NCBI GenBank assembly: GCA_900312665.1
Contig: ONZQ02000002.1
Span: forward strand, 3,187,863 to 3,251,862
Direction of reading: 5' to 3'
DNA: 64,000 nt
DNA from: Cephalotrichum gorgonifer
Taxonomy: Eukaryota > Ascomycota > Sordariomycetes > Microascales > Microascaceae
Position 1 is the first letter of the stretch; the number at the start of each line of letters is the position of its first letter. Below are positions 34,819 to 47,364 of the stretch, in pieces. The notes below the pieces were generated by a model. The model saw nothing but the letters and a program-made list of their open reading frames with translations, was not told the DNA's origin and did not search any database. Both the position numbers and the translations under genes were made by a program.

Positions 34819-36680
34819 ATTCGATGAGGAAATGCAGCTCAAGTTAAACTAGCACCTGATGCGATCCCATGAAGGACCATCAGACTTCAGAAAAAGGACT
34901 TAACTGCGCCATGCGTGATGGGAAAACAGCGGTGTGTGCACGGGATTGGGCCACATCGGCTCTGACAGCACCGCCACAATTGGTCCTAATGTACGGAGAG
35001 AGCGCGCTTGGAATCCCAGGCCTCACTCACATTATTAACTATGTCTTTACAAGTGATACTTTTTCGGTCTCAGTTTCAGCCTAGCCTACCAATATAAGCC
35101 CAAGTGACAGATGTAATGAAAGAGACATCTATCAGTGAGGTCAAAGAAAAGTCTAGTTGGCACCGTCGTCAAATTCGGTCTAGAGAAGCAGGCAAGTTGA
35201 GTGAGCGGTATAGGGTCAAATAAACTCAAATGGATTTGGGCATTACCTATTGATTAGATATATGGCCGACGGAATGGGCCATGCTACGCATGTGGGAAAC
35301 GAGCCGAGCCAAGCCCCAGTTAGTATCTCGCGTTTTACCTGTTTAATGTCAGTGTGCTCGTGGGCAACTACGTGCCTTTTGCATCACCTAGCATATCTCG
35401 GTTGTAACAGCAATTCCGAGATCATTAGAGCCGCCGTAGAAATTGGCCACCGGCCATATCATGCATGGGGAGTTGAAGGCTCCTGGAAACTGTCTGGGTC
35501 CATTTTCAGTCTATGACTCCTACAATGCCGAGGGAGTCTTTGGCCGAGATATGGTCCCCTGTGCCACCTGGGCGTTTGAGGAAGAATTGGTCTGATGGCG
35601 ACATGTCTTTCCAGAGGAACTCCAAAGGACCTAGACGGAAACTATGGGTAAGGTAGGCGTCTAATGAAGCAACCTCGCCATGGACGATCATGCTAAGATA
35701 TGACTTGAGCATAGCACCCGCCCCTTCTGACGAGTAAGAGAAGGGCCCGAGCGGTCCTTCACCTACCCGGAACATAGATTCATGTGACCAGCCTTGTAAT
35801 AAAGGTATAGGCTCCGGTTGATTGAGAGGTTGATTGAGACGGTCTGTGTATGATTCTGACTGTAGAAGAGATCGCGGGCTCGTGCTCATTTTGCATCCGG
35901 TTTATCTCTTTTGGAGCCCTTTGGGAGCCAAGATATGTGGCGCTTGACACCTCCCGTAGTCTGGAACTTGTCTATGTTGTAAAGATGTGTTAGTAGGAAG
36001 GGGTACATTTATTCGTGTATTTATTAAGAGAAGATGCCGGTATCGCTGCTGGGGTGGGTCTCGTGACGTTATCCAGAATAAGGAGACTGACATGCTGGAT
36101 AATTCATCCCCGACAGACCCAGTCCAAGCACGGATTGGTATTAGTCGGGGGCCAACTGTAGGTCCGAAAGGTGACTTCAAGCTCCCTTTCCGACACTAGT
36201 GTCGCACTGAGTGCTCTCGGCATGCGGAGACGGGTGCTGTCCCTGGTTTCTCCATAACTACCGTAACGGCGGGGTAAAAAAAAAGAGGGATGCTATTATC
36301 AATTGGGGTTAGTTTGTTTGGTCATGATGGGATGGTGTATGCAGAGCCTTCATAATGCTTCGGATCCAAGGAGCCGGGGAAGTGGGGAACCACCACCAAG
36401 GAGTGCGGCGGAAGAGTGGAAATTTGGGGTAAGAAGTGAGATATTGGGGTACGGAAAAGAAACTTGGACAAGAAGGGAAATAGGAGTTCACCATTTCAAT
36501 GGGAAATGCCCAAGCTCACATCTTCCTTCCATAATCTCCTTATCAACCCTTGCCGCCTTCCTCGTTGCTTGCGTGCTTTCTTGGGCTTTGGCTAGGATCT
36601 AGAAACCACCAAACCATCTCGGCAGCCGCTTTCAACCACCACCTTGCCTAAAAACTCCCCTCTTCTAGACAGGGACAGCC
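34819..36680. other. intergenic region with one doubtful small frame
   Basis: Contains the promoter regions of the F-box gene and the divergently placed MFS gene. Apart from the doubtful 127-codon frame listed separately, nothing is supported. Confidence 0.5.
35506..35889 (-). CDS. hypothetical small protein (doubtful)
   Basis: An ATG-initiated frame of 127 codons with a balanced composition (GWSHESMFRVGEG, LKSYLSMIVHGEVASL). It shows no signal peptide, membrane helix or known domain. It could be a lineage-specific gene, a terminal exon of a gene with further 5' exons near 35902-36180, or a relic. Kept because its composition is less biased than the chance frames around it. Confidence 0.25.
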   Translation of the reverse strand: MSTSPRSLLQSESYTDRLNQPLNQPEPIPLLQGWSHESMFRVGEGPLGPFSYSSEGAGAMLKSYLSMIVHGEVASLDAYLTHSFRLGPLEFLWKDMSPSDQFFLKRPGGTGDHISAKDSLGIVGVID

Positions 36681-38407
36681 ATGAGCCGTCCCAACTCCTC
36701 CCAGAGTGTCCAAGATGAGGGCAAGCCAAAACAGGATTGGCTCGAGATGGTTGCTTCGAACAATGAGGGTGGCATCGTCATTGACGAAGCTACGAACAAG
36801 CGCATAGTCAGGAAGATTGACTGGCAGCTCATGCCTATTGTACGACCCTCACCCCCCCTTCGTTCTAATACTCAAGTCTCCCCCATCTAGCGCCCCCCGC
36901 AACACCGTATCGATAATTTGCTGACCATAGCTATGCGCCCGCAGCTCTGTTTCACATACGCCCTTCAGTACTACGACAAGCTCGTCCTCTCCCACGCCGC
37001 CGTCTTCGGTCTCCGCGATGACCTCAACCTGCAATCCGGCCTCCGCTACTCCTGGGTCGGCCTCATCTTCTACTTCGGTCACATGGTCGGCATGTACCCC
37101 TGCTCCCTCCTAGCTCAGCGCTTCCGTCCCAAGCGCGTCTGCTCGCTCCTCACCATCGTCTGGGGCACCATTGTCCTCCTCACGCCAACCTGCACCTCAT
37201 TCTCAGGGCTTCTCGCAAACCGGTTCTTCCTTGGTCTGGTTGAATCGGGGATCAGCCCCATATTCATGCTCATCGTTGGAATGTGGTATACGCAGAAGGA
37301 GACATCACTCCGCAGCTCTGTGTGGTACTCCTGTAGCGGCGGGAGCATGCTTATCAGTCCACTTATTAGCTTCGGGATAGCTCATATCAACGGACACCCC
37401 TGGAAGTACATGTTTATCGTTGCAGGGGCTATCACTTTTGCCTGGGGTATCCTGCTCCTGTGGATCTTCCCAGACATGCCACAGAATGCAAAGGGCTGGA
37501 GTGAGGAGGACCGGGTGATACTTCTGGAGAGAATCAAGCGGGACAACATGGGCGGAGAGCACCCTCAGTTCAAGATCCACCAAGCTCTTGAGGCTGTATG
37601 TGACTACCAGTTCTGGGCCCTATTCCTGCTGGCAGTATGCTCGACCACTGGCGCTGCTATCATGACCATTTTCTCCTCGGTAGTGTTTTCCGGCATGGGC
37701 TTTGACCCTTATATCTCGCTTCTCTTGAATCTCCCCAATGGTGCAATTGCCTTTATCACCGTCCTCGGCTCTGGGTGGCTTGGAGGCACCAAGTTTGGAA
37801 GGCTAAATACCATGGCACTGTCATGTCTTCCTGTTATCCTCGGCTGCTGTCTCTTGTGAGTTTTCATCAACTTGATATATCCCACCCCCTTCCCCATGTT
37901 CTTTTTTTGGCAGAGCTCCGCGCCTTACCATGTATGCTCAAGATGGCAATTGCCCAACTCGATGCGCGGCGGACGAATCGTCGGCTTATACCTGATCAAC
38001 TTCTTCGGGTCCGCTTGGATCCAGTGCGTCGCTCTAGGCACATCCAATGTTGCTGGGTACACTAAGAAGGGAACATATGCAGCTGGGGTGTGGATTGGGT
38101 ACTGTGCTGGGAACATCATGGGCCCTCTCCTATTTTCCGCGTAAGTCCTTGGATTGACGTAGTAATCGTGGAGAAGTGGAGACTCTGTGCTAACTCGTAG
38201 AAAAGGAAATACGCACCTCGATATGACGAGAGTTTCGCCGGAATTCTCGTTTGCTTCGTGGTACTGGTTGTAATGGCACTGGCTCTTCGCGTCATGCTAT
38301 CACGGCGGAACAAGAAGCGCGACGAGAAGTATGGAGAGCCTCGATCGCAGAACGGCCTTGATGATATGACGGACAAGGAGAACAAGTCGTTCCGGTGGAT
38401 GACGTAA
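36681..38407 (+). CDS. MFS transporter, anion:cation symporter (Dal5-like) family
   Basis: Four exons are proposed: 36681-36839, 36945-37855, 37943-38140 and 38206-38407, giving 489 residues and about 12 membrane helices. The first helix region (CFTYALQYYDKLVLSHAAVFG) and the loop SWVGLIFYFGHMVGMYPCSLLAQRF are typical of the ACS family, whose fungal members import allantoate, nicotinate, pantothenate, biotin and sulfonates. The late motif LPNSMRGGRIVGLYL also fits. The substrate cannot be assigned. The acceptor of intron 2 is ambiguous: GCAGAG at 37926 or CTCAAG at 37942 both restore the frame. I chose the second because LLWQLPNSMRGG matches family length. The last intron acceptor is AAAAG at 38205, giving A-KYAPRYDE. 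Confidence 0.85.
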
Positions 38408-39576
38408 AAACATCGATCAGTCAAGATCGGACCGTATCGGTTTAGCATGCTCATCCAAGACTCCGGATATAGGGGTGCGACCCGGGAGAGACCCTGATGA
38501 AACCATGATGAAGGTACATAGCAAGCAAGCATGGCCGAGATATCCCATTAGGGATGCGGGGCACGGTCAAACCGGAAACCCGCAGGACGCAAAATAAATA
38601 CAGAGATATAGACATATTCACCAAGGTTCCTTCCATCCACGTGGATCCACAGCGTAGGGAGAGGAGGAGTTACAAAAAAATATTATCTTCAGGGGGTCTG
38701 ACCGAGCCTAGTCATTCCCTCGCACCGAGTTAGGGGCTGGAACGTGTGGCGTTGCCCTGAGTAGAAGACGGGTACGGCAAGGATATGCCGGATCAAACAT
38801 AAGTGGTCTCTAGACTAGCGCCATTCTTTCTCGCCGTACTGTAACTTTCCCTACAACAGCGCTCGTATACTTGGATGTAGGACCACTGGGTGTCGGGCAG
38901 TTGTACCCTCTTACGCGTTTCATGCGCAGAGTGACCTTACTCTAGTGGTGGAATAGACAACATCTGGAGTAGTTGCACATCAAGTGACACTATTTGCCAG
39001 CCCGGATCCGTCAAGTGTGGCTCGTATATCTTGCGTTGGCCCATTTTTTAGACTCATCCATTCTCGGGAAGAGAGAATGGGTGGTAACACAAAAGTACAG
39101 GTGAGTGGGGCGACAGGTCGGATTCTATTACAATGTAACCTAAATACGGCGCTATTGGCCTCGGTATGACTTGTCTCGATCCTCCTGGCCTGTACTCGTA
39201 TACTTTTACCGCTCGGGTCCGCGAAGAGACTATCTTGGGTGAATGGAACAAGGCCTGCGGCAGGAGCGGGAACATCTACGCGGCAAATGTCGCCGGGGTT
39301 CGCAACGTCACTCTGTTAAGATTGGAACGGCAAATGTTGAGGGATCTATTTCTCCTACCTGGAGCTCACGGGACGGTTAATGTCGTAGGGTTAATGCTAT
39401 GGATAGGTCACGGGCTTGCTTCCACGGACTCATTAGTTATAGGCTGTACTCCCTAAGCGAGGAGGATAGGAGTTTTAACCCGCGCCTCCGATACTGGGCT
39501 CAGATGGTATGGATTATATGGGTATTATAGGGTTGTCTAATTACACGAACGCTACTCAATGGGACATTAAAGATTT
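38408..39576. other. intergenic region between convergent genes, no gene seen
   Basis: Downstream of the MFS gene and of the small secreted protein gene. Short frames only, without features. Confidence 0.6.
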
Positions 39577-40318
39577 TCAAAGGAGAACGGCGGCCCCAAG
39601 GAACGTGGCGAGAACTGCCGAAATGACATAGGTCTGCGCGCCGACACCTGGCGCTGCGCTGAGATCGTCCTCGATCGAGTCCATGAGATCGCCGATGTCG
39701 AGATCAATAGTTTCAGGTATCCATCCTTTCTCTATAACAAGGCAAAAAAAGGGCGTTAGCTCAGTCCACAAAAAATTCTGCAGCTCCAGAGGCTCACGAA
39801 GAAAAAAAAAACGGGGGGGGGGGGCAGTTGGTTTAGGGCGAAAAGTGGTTGGCGGTTGTTAACATACCATTCACAAGCTCGTCGACAAGATCGGTCCATT
39901 CTGTCGAGCACGCGAAATCCTCGTTCATATTCGCCAGGTCCGCCGTGCCGCACTCGAGCCCGACATCGGTATAGAAGGAGTAGTGTTCCTTGTCGCTCAT
40001 CCACTTGGCGCTCCCGTCGCTCCAGTCCATCCACGCCTTGCGCTCCGCCTCGGGCATCTCCGTCACCCACGCGCAGTCGGACTCGGTGGCGGTCGCGGTG
40101 CGGGAGGCGGTCTCGTAGAAGGAGGACGAGAACTCGGCGAGGCTAGGGGGGATGGTGGGCGCGGCGCCGCGGATCTTGTCGAGGGCAGAGCTGCAACCGG
40201 AGCTGACGTCGTCGCCCTGGCCGGGCCAGAGCTCTAGCTGGCGGCGGACGAGGCCGCCGGCGGGAGTGGCTGCTGTGGCGACGCCCGCGAGGGCGATGGT
40301 GAGGAGTGCAGACTTCAT
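39577..40318 (-). CDS. small secreted, probably GPI-anchored protein
   Basis: Two exons, 40318-39868 and 39731-39577, encode 201 residues. A clear signal peptide (MKSALLTIALAGVATAA) is followed by a possible Kex2 site (VRR at about 24-26). The mature part contains conserved-looking Cys residues (SSGCSSALD, SDCAWVTEM, LECGTADL, FACSTEWTD), typical of disulfide-bonded secreted fungal proteins. The last 20 residues form a hydrophobic segment (VISAVLATFLGAAVLL) after a small-residue stretch (SAAPGVGA), the pattern of a GPI-attachment signal. The function is unknown. The intron has donor GTATGT and acceptor TATAG, and holds a run of Gs on the plus strand. Alternatively, the C-terminal helix could be a plain membrane anchor. 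Confidence 0.75.
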
Positions 40319-42134
40319 TGTTGGGTTTTCTGTGTTCGAGTTTCTTTTTTGTGGGAGAGAAGAAGGAGCAGGGGAGGACTGGAACCTGGAGGAGAGAGTG
40401 TGTTATTTATAAAATATGTTGGAAGTGTTTTGTGAGTGAGGCGCGACGAGGGACGGGTGGGAAATACGGGCGGGTGGATACGGCAATGCATGTTGGATCC
40501 TTCTCGCTTGGCGACAATGTCATATTATTCTCTGGGTGGAACCTAAAGTACGGTATGGAAGGTGAGATTGAGGACAGAGTCATGCTCGGATGAGGCCCAG
40601 GGTCCAAAAGAAAATATCCGTGAGACCAATCGCCGGGCAATGCGCAGTGGAACAGAGTCACATTGCAATTTGTGGCCTGGCTTGGCGGGCCGTGGATGAT
40701 GGATTTGGGTCAGCCGAGACCCTCAATTCTGGTCAACACGCGACGCTGGCGCCTGGTAAGGATTTCTGATATTAATGCTTGTACGACTATGACATGGAAA
40801 AGGGGGCGGCCAAGCGAGGGGGCGGAGCCGGGGCCGGAGGCAGGGGGCACTGCCCCGTAGGGCGATCTCTTGCAAGGACGTGGTACGCGCGCTTAAACCG
40901 AAACTATGGAGTTAGTTAGGCAAGCACGGGAAAGTATACTAGAATACTCATATGGGCTGGTGGGTCCACTTGCTGCCTCCTTCCTCGCCTGTCACGTTGG
41001 TGCCGAGATACGATCCATCGAGGTGACGCACCGGCCTAGAGAATAGTCCATGACACATCGGCCGAAGGATAGTCAATGACGCATAAACCGAGAGAATGGG
41101 AGATGGCTCGGATGTCGCATCCAGAACACTCCCTCGAACCGCCCTCCCCTCCCCCGCCCCCAAGTTGTTGGCTATGACCTGGAGAGCCAGAACCCCACGG
41201 CGGATTATTAGTAGTATGTTTCATGATTTGGACGGGCCAACATGATTGCCGCCGTGTGGAGTCTGCCTGGAAGAGTGGTTGGTTGGAAATATGCGCAGGA
41301 TGTTGGCCAAACTAACTGGGTCCGCGTTTGGGCCGGGGAATTTCGGGCGCGTAGTAATATGGGGCACGGCAACTCCCTGGAGTGTCAATTGGATAGTTTC
41401 ACCGCATAACAAGCGACAACGGGCGCTAATGTTACCTCGAGGACGAGACAGGCCACGCCAAGGAGGCCCCAGATAGCCAAACGGGCGCATTGACAAGGCA
41501 CTCTTCGGCTGCATGAGTGATCGCACTGCCGACCGTACGTTCTCGTATGCTTGCGCAGGATTTGTCCGAGGCAGACACCCGTACGAGGTGGTTTTGCGAT
41601 TGGATGTTTTGGCTAATGATCGCCGCCTGCCATTCTTGGCACAGGCGATTCTCTTAATTGACCAGGCCGGTGGGGTTCTGGTGATTCATGGGACTGCGGA
41701 ACTGAGTCAAGGATTGAGCTGGTATTCAAATCATGGAAGCCGGCCCGCCCCCCGGCTGAGTGTCAAGGTATTACTCGAGGAATATTCACCGACGATGGAC
41801 GACTGGGCGAGTAACGAGAGCCGTTTGGTTAGCTGACCCACCTACGGCGAGTTAGTTACCTCCATTGCATCACAAAGAGGTATTGGAAGTACTCTCCGCT
41901 TATAATGGCCAGTAGTTGCATTAGGCCTGCTTGGGTAGCCATTGCACAAACTTTCTAGAATCCGCACAGAACACGGCAATGATAAGAATGGTCCTCATTA
42001 GACAATTTAAGAGCCTTTCCGGCTTACAAGGTGGGGACTGGTACCCTCTTCGGGCTAACATGCGATCTCATCGACAAATGGTTTCGCACCAAACTAACTA
42101 GAGTTGGAAGATCGACCCGGAGCCAGAAAACCCA
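40319..42134. other. intergenic region, no gene seen
   Basis: Contains the promoter of the small secreted protein and the 3' flank of the TauD-family gene. A plus-strand frame at 41513-41836 has no recognised feature and was not accepted. Confidence 0.55.
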
Positions 42135-43554
42135 TCAGGCACCCCCCGCTTGTGAGGTAAGCCCGTTGACACCCGTCGGCTTATCAGCCAGGGTCGTGAG
42201 CCTTATCCCGTGGCGGAGGCCCTCCTGGGGGTTATGGACGTCGTAGTCGTTGATGGCGGTGTGCGCAGTGATGCGGTTATCCCAGAGGGCGACTGTGCCC
42301 TCCTCCCACCTGACGCGGACCTGGAAGTCCTGTCCATTGATGATGTGCTATAGTTCATACGTTAGTGGGGTGGAATGTTCGCTTTGAGAAGGGAGGTTAT
42401 TACCTTGAACAGGAGCTTCAGGAGCGCGTCCGACTCCTCGTCCTTCAGTCCGACGATTCGCTTCGTGAAGCCGGGGTTGATGTACAGCGCCTTCTGGCCG
42501 GTCGCCTGTCCACATATCACACTTAGCGGGAAGCTTTTACCAATGCCACCAAGCCAAACAGGACCAGGGGTGTCATACCGGATGGATCCGCACGATCGGG
42601 TGCTCCGTCTTAATAGGCTGCCTCCTAACGAAGTGCCCATCCCTCGTCGCCCCCTCCGCCTGCGGGAACCCGCTGTGCTCCGCCCTAAGGCCCTCCAGCA
42701 GCGTCTTAATCGGCTGCGAGAGCCGCGAGTACGCCGCAGTCTGGGACGCCCACGCCGTGTCGCCGCCGGTGGGCGGGACGGAGAGGAGGGTGAGGATTGT
42801 GATGCCGGGAGGCTGGCGCTCGTAGGAGACATCAGAGTGGTAGCCCGTTGAGGTGAGGCGGTTGCTGCGGCGGCCGGCGCGGTACTCGTTGTCCGGGCCG
42901 AGGTAGATGTTGTGGATCTCGAGGGCGTCCTTCACGTGTGCGCCGACGGGCTGGAGAGGGGAACTGTTAGTCCCTCGTAGATTACTTTACGCGACACGGA
43001 AAAGGGGGCGAAGAGGACTGAGTGGAAGGGACCCAAGCGGGCTTTAGGAAGAGCTTACGTGGATGTGCAGTGGTCCGAAATACCGCGCAAAGTCCTTCTG
43101 CTTCTGTACGCCGATATCCTTGAAGTCCTGGTCACGGAACACGACGACGCCGCGCTCAGCGAGGAGAAGCGCTAGCTCATCCTTCTGGCGGTCGTCCAGA
43201 GAAGAGAGCTGCAGCCCGCGGATCTCAGTCCCGATGGAGGGGGTGAGCTTGCTCGCCTTGCGGCTGGCGTTGTCCGCCGAGAGCAGGTTTCGGAATTTCT
43301 TATCCGCTACTAGGGCGCGGTCGTTGAACTCGAAGGGCTGGAGGGGGGGGAAGGTGGTCTCGTTGTCGTAGACGGGCAGATAGTCCGTGTACTTGTACTA
43401 AGGAGAGGGTATGGTATTAGTGGCGTCGTCTTGGCTGCTTGGGAACAAGGGTTAGTTTGTGTACCTCCTTGTGGATCTCCGAGTTAAAGGCCAGGGCCAG
43501 CTTGGTTGGGGCGGCGGCCTCCGTGGTTACTGTGGTGGTGGCGGTGGTAGACAT
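42135..43554 (-). CDS. TauD/TfdA-family 2-oxoglutarate-dependent dioxygenase (probable sulfonate dioxygenase)
   Basis: Five exons: 43554-43465, 43397-43059, 42950-42579, 42505-42404 and 42347-42135, giving 371 residues, the usual length. The iron-binding facial triad is visible: HSD (His 181, Asp 183) and the distal His in [10 protein letters not shown] (about 330). The 2-oxoglutarate-binding Arg lies in LRHGIRLT (about 346-350). The family signatures [10 protein letters not shown] and [13 protein letters not shown] are present. Yeast Jlp1 and bacterial TauD of this family hydroxylate a sulfonate carbon, releasing sulfite and an aldehyde, with succinate and CO2 as co-products. The gene is divergent from an ACS transporter and near a SulP permease, which supports a sulfur-scavenging role. 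Other TauD-fold substrates (such as phenoxyacetates or alkyl sulfates) are not excluded. Confidence 0.88.
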
Positions 43555-44597
43555 GATAGCCGGTGTTCTTGAGGGTGAATGTGATGTTCTATTCCAATTT
43601 TTTTGAATTCTTTTGTTTTTGGATGCAATACTCTGTGGTCCTTAGCACTGGACTTTTGAAGCTATATAGGTCAAGCCGTTCCCAAGATCGGGCGTAAGTA
43701 AACTCGAATAAATATGTCGTCGATCACCTCCATTATCGGCCTCGAAGATGTTGTTAACCCCGCGGGATGACTATATCTCCATTATACCATTTTCGAGATT
43801 ATCGCACCATCCGGCCGTTTATAGACGTGCTTCCCTCCACCCCGCGCATGTCGTAGCAATGAATGGCAACCATCTCTTGGGAAGTCTTCCCCTCCATCTT
43901 CCATCTTAATAATCCGACTTACCAATCCGGTGGTGTCGGGATGGATGCGGGGATCTTCCGTCATATGTCCGGGAATCTCACCATGCATCCCGGCACCGTG
44001 GGTTAAACGTATAATCAGTTGCCTACCGCCGCCACAACCCCCGATCCCGGCCCCCAACCCTTGACCCCCAACCCCCGCAAAGAACTGTCATTTATCAGTT
44101 ACGCGGGAGCCAATTAAATGGCCTTGATTACTTGGTAATTGTGTTGCATTGCAGCAGTGCCACATGAACGCTCAAGCTAGGCAATAAGATGCAGCATGGG
44201 TGCTGCTCGCCAACTATCTCCGGGGGGTACAAGCACGACACTCGTTCGGCACAGGGATGGTAATGGGAAATGCGGGCGTAATATGACACTTGTGCAAGGT
44301 GTAACTGGCCGTCATGCCCCCTGGTCCTGGAAGACATGCCAAAAGAGAGACCTCTGACGCCATTTACCAAGACCGGTGGCACAAAATACGTGCATGATAG
44401 CATCATAGCGCCGAGGGTGAGGATCAGCAGGGGGGAATATGTAAACGGATGCAGAATGTGGTTTAAATGAAGCGTCCGTTACACTGGTATAAAGTCCGAG
44501 GGGTGGAACCGCCCTCCCGGGTAAAACGGCATGCGAGAAGCAGCCAAGCTACGAATAGAAAGCAACCGAAGGGTGAACCTCTCATAACTTACTCGCA
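43555..44597. promoter_or_regulatory. bidirectional promoter between TauD-family dioxygenase and ACS transporter
   Basis: A 1.04-kb spacer between two divergent genes that plausibly work together. At 44394-44403 there is ATGATAGCAT, one mismatch from the ATGRYRYCAT consensus of the CYS3/MetR sulfur regulators. One near-match in 1 kb is weak evidence. No gene is seen here. Confidence 0.35.
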
Positions 44598-46798
44598 ATG
44601 GAGAAAGAGAAGATCCCACCCACAGCGGTGACAACCTCGGCCGAGTACGGCGGCTTCGCTTCCAACACCGACAGCAACCGCGGCTCGGACTACGAGGCCG
44701 GCGAGGTCATCTCCCATCATCATCCCCGTGGCCAGGCCCCAGTCGAGCCGCTCGCGCCCCTCGTGGCGGCCGAGCGCCTCGAGACCAACATCGGCAGCCT
44801 CTTCCGTCGCAGCAAGACGAAGCTCAACCCTGACGACATCGCGACGCAGCCGTCTGTCTATGACGACCCGGAGCTCGCGAAGCACTTCCAGCCGACCGAG
44901 AAGTACGAGAACCTCCACCGCTTCGACCCGTCGTTCCGGTGGACCTGGGGCGAGGAGCTGCCGCTACTGAGGAGGATCGACTGGAAGGTCACGGCGTGGT
45001 CGTGCATCGCCTTCTTCGCGCTGGACCTGGACAGGAGCAACATCAGCCAGGCGAACACGGATAACTTCCTGGAAGACCTGGGGCTTGACACGAATGATTA
45101 CAACCTGGGGCAGACGCTGTTCCGGGTGAGCTTCTTGCTCGCGGAGCTGCCGAGTCAACTGGTGAGTAAGAAGATAGGACCGTAAGTTCATTCCTCGACT
45201 CCTACTTGCTCCCGCTGCAGCTGTGGGAATACTCTAGGAAGCGGATCTTATCTACTAACGGTGGCGGGGATGGTATAGTGATCGATGGATTCCGATTCAG
45301 ATGATTCTGTGGAGCTTCGTCAGCGCTTCTCAGTTCTGGTTGAAGGGCCGATCGTCTTTCCTCGCGACTAGGGTCTTGATTGGTCTGCTCCAGGGCGGGT
45401 TTATCCCGGATGTCGTCCTGGTATGTTCGATTTCCAACCGGCCTTCGATACGGTCAATATTTTCCCCTTTTCTTTTTCGTGTACTAATACCGCTTTGATA
45501 GTACATGTCCTATTTCTTCAAGGGGACTGAACTGCCGTTCCGCCTGGCCTTATTCTGGATGGCGAACCGTCTGACTGATGTGATTGCTCCACTACTAGCC
45601 TACGGGCTCCTACGATTGCGAGGGTACCACGGGTATGAAGGCTGGAGATGGTGAGCATACTCCTGCCATGTCCTACAGCTGAATGAAAATTAACAAATGG
45701 TGCCAATAGGTTATTCCTCATCGAGGGACTCCTAACCCTCGTAATCGGCATCTGGTCCGTATTCCAAATGGTGCCCTCCCCAACTCAAACCAAAGCTCCC
45801 TGGCGAAAGAACGGATGGTTCACGGAACGGGAGGAGAAAATCATGGTCAATCGAATCCTGCGCGACGAGTATGTCTATCCGAACCCAGTGTTACTACTTT
45901 ATGAGTCCGTTGAAAAAAAGGGTATTAATTATTTGTGTAAAAAAAAAGTCCCTCCAAGGCAGACATGCACAATCGACAGGCAATCACGCCAAAGCTGCTG
46001 TGGGAATCCCTCCGCGACTTCGATCTCTGGCCTATTTACATCCTCGGACTCACCTTTGGCGTACCCGCCGGGCCGCCGGATCAGTATCTTACCCTAACTC
46101 TCCGGCAACTTGGGTTCGACACCTTTAACTCAAACTTGCTGAGTATTCCTTGTCAGGTTGCAACCACAATCAACGTACGAACGAGTCCCCACCCACCGCC
46201 TCCATGTCTTTGGAGAGAGGCCTCATGATCGTGTCCGGAATCACGGAGCGAGCTAGTTGCGGAATCAATACTGACCAGACCACAGATGCTCATCTTTACC
46301 TTCATCGCGGAGAGGATAAACCAGCGCGCCCTATCCGGCCTCTTCGTCCAGTTCTGGTTCCTCCCCTGCGTCGTCGCCCTAGCCGTCCTCCCCTCCGAGG
46401 TGAACCGGTGGGCCTCCTACGCCCTGGTGACCGTCCTACTCTCGTATCCGACGCCGCACCCGATGCAGGTCGGGTGGTGTAGTCGTAACTCCAACACAGT
46501 CCGCACGAGGACCGTCTCCGCCGCGCTGTACAATATGGCGGTGCAGATCTCGAGCATCATCAGCGCCAACATCTACCGCAAGGACGACAGGCCGGAGTAC
46601 CGACGCGGGAACAGGGTGCTGATTGGGATTACGTGCCTGAACATTGTTCTCTACGTTAGTACCAAGTCCTACTACACGTGGCGGAACAAGGCGAGGGATA
46701 AGAAGTGGGACGCGCTGTCGACGGAGGGGAAACAGGAGTATATGGACACGACGACGGACAAGGGTAGCAAAAGGTTGGATTTCCGGTTTGTGAGCTAG
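44598..46798 (+). CDS. MFS transporter, ACS family (candidate sulfonate importer)
   Basis: Six exons: 44598-45181, 45279-45420, 45502-45650, 45710-45868, 45949-46174 and 46286-46798, giving 590 residues. A hydrophilic N-terminal region of about 135 residues precedes the helices. ACS motifs include [13 protein letters not shown] in the first helix region, [13 protein letters not shown] and the late [21 protein letters not shown], the latter shared by Dal5/Soa1/Seo1-type fungal transporters. In yeast, Soa1 of this group imports sulfonates and other sulfur compounds. Its divergent neighbour is a TauD-family dioxygenase. Exon 5 begins after an unusually A-rich acceptor (AAAAAAAG), chosen because it restores [18 protein letters not shown]. 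Intron 5 (GTACGA...CACAG) keeps phase 0. The substrate is inference. Confidence 0.86.
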
Positions 46799-47364
46799 GT
46801 GGTAACCTTGGAATCGAGGTTGCACGAGCAACAGCAGTAAATCCAATGCTCCATATTTAGTTCGCGGTTACTCTTGTCATCCTTCCAGGTCCTGAAGGAT
46901 GGAAAGCCTTGACGCTGCAAATATACCATAAAGTACAGAGATTATTAATGGTGTTTTGTGTGATTTTTGAATTGCTCCCCCGTCACCCGGCCTGAGGCTA
47001 GAGTAAATGGCTGTCTATGGACCCTCATGGTAGGTGAATAGGATACACTGCGCTTCTGTTGTTGTTTGTTTTGGTTGTTTACCATGTGAAAGTTTCCTTA
47101 CTGGCCATCATGGCTCAAATTTTAAAACGGATGGAATGTGTCACGCCATGTCAAGGTAACCTCAAATGTAAAGCTTGGCATAGGACTAGAGGGCAAGTAC
47201 ATGCAATTCCTGGTATTTCGTGGAGGGAGGCGGCACGTGTAGTATGAAGGACAGAGAAGAAAGAGGGATATCATATATTATTTGGTAGTCATTCTACGTC
47301 TATCATTGTCTATCAAGCCAGGAAGTCTAGAGTCCTGTCTACTTGCGTCTAAAGTAAGTCAACC
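46799..47364. other. convergent intergenic spacer
   Basis: 566 bp between the converging 3' ends of the ACS transporter and the SulP permease. Nothing else seen. Confidence 0.6.

Noticed and set aside
35902..36180. 92-codon minus-strand frame next to the doubtful small protein
   Set aside because: Could be an upstream exon of the frame at 35506-35889, but no convincing splice pair joins them.
41513..41836. 107-codon plus-strand frame
   Set aside because: Starts with an ATG but shows no signal, helix or domain, and has no neighbouring exon signals; not distinguishable from chance.
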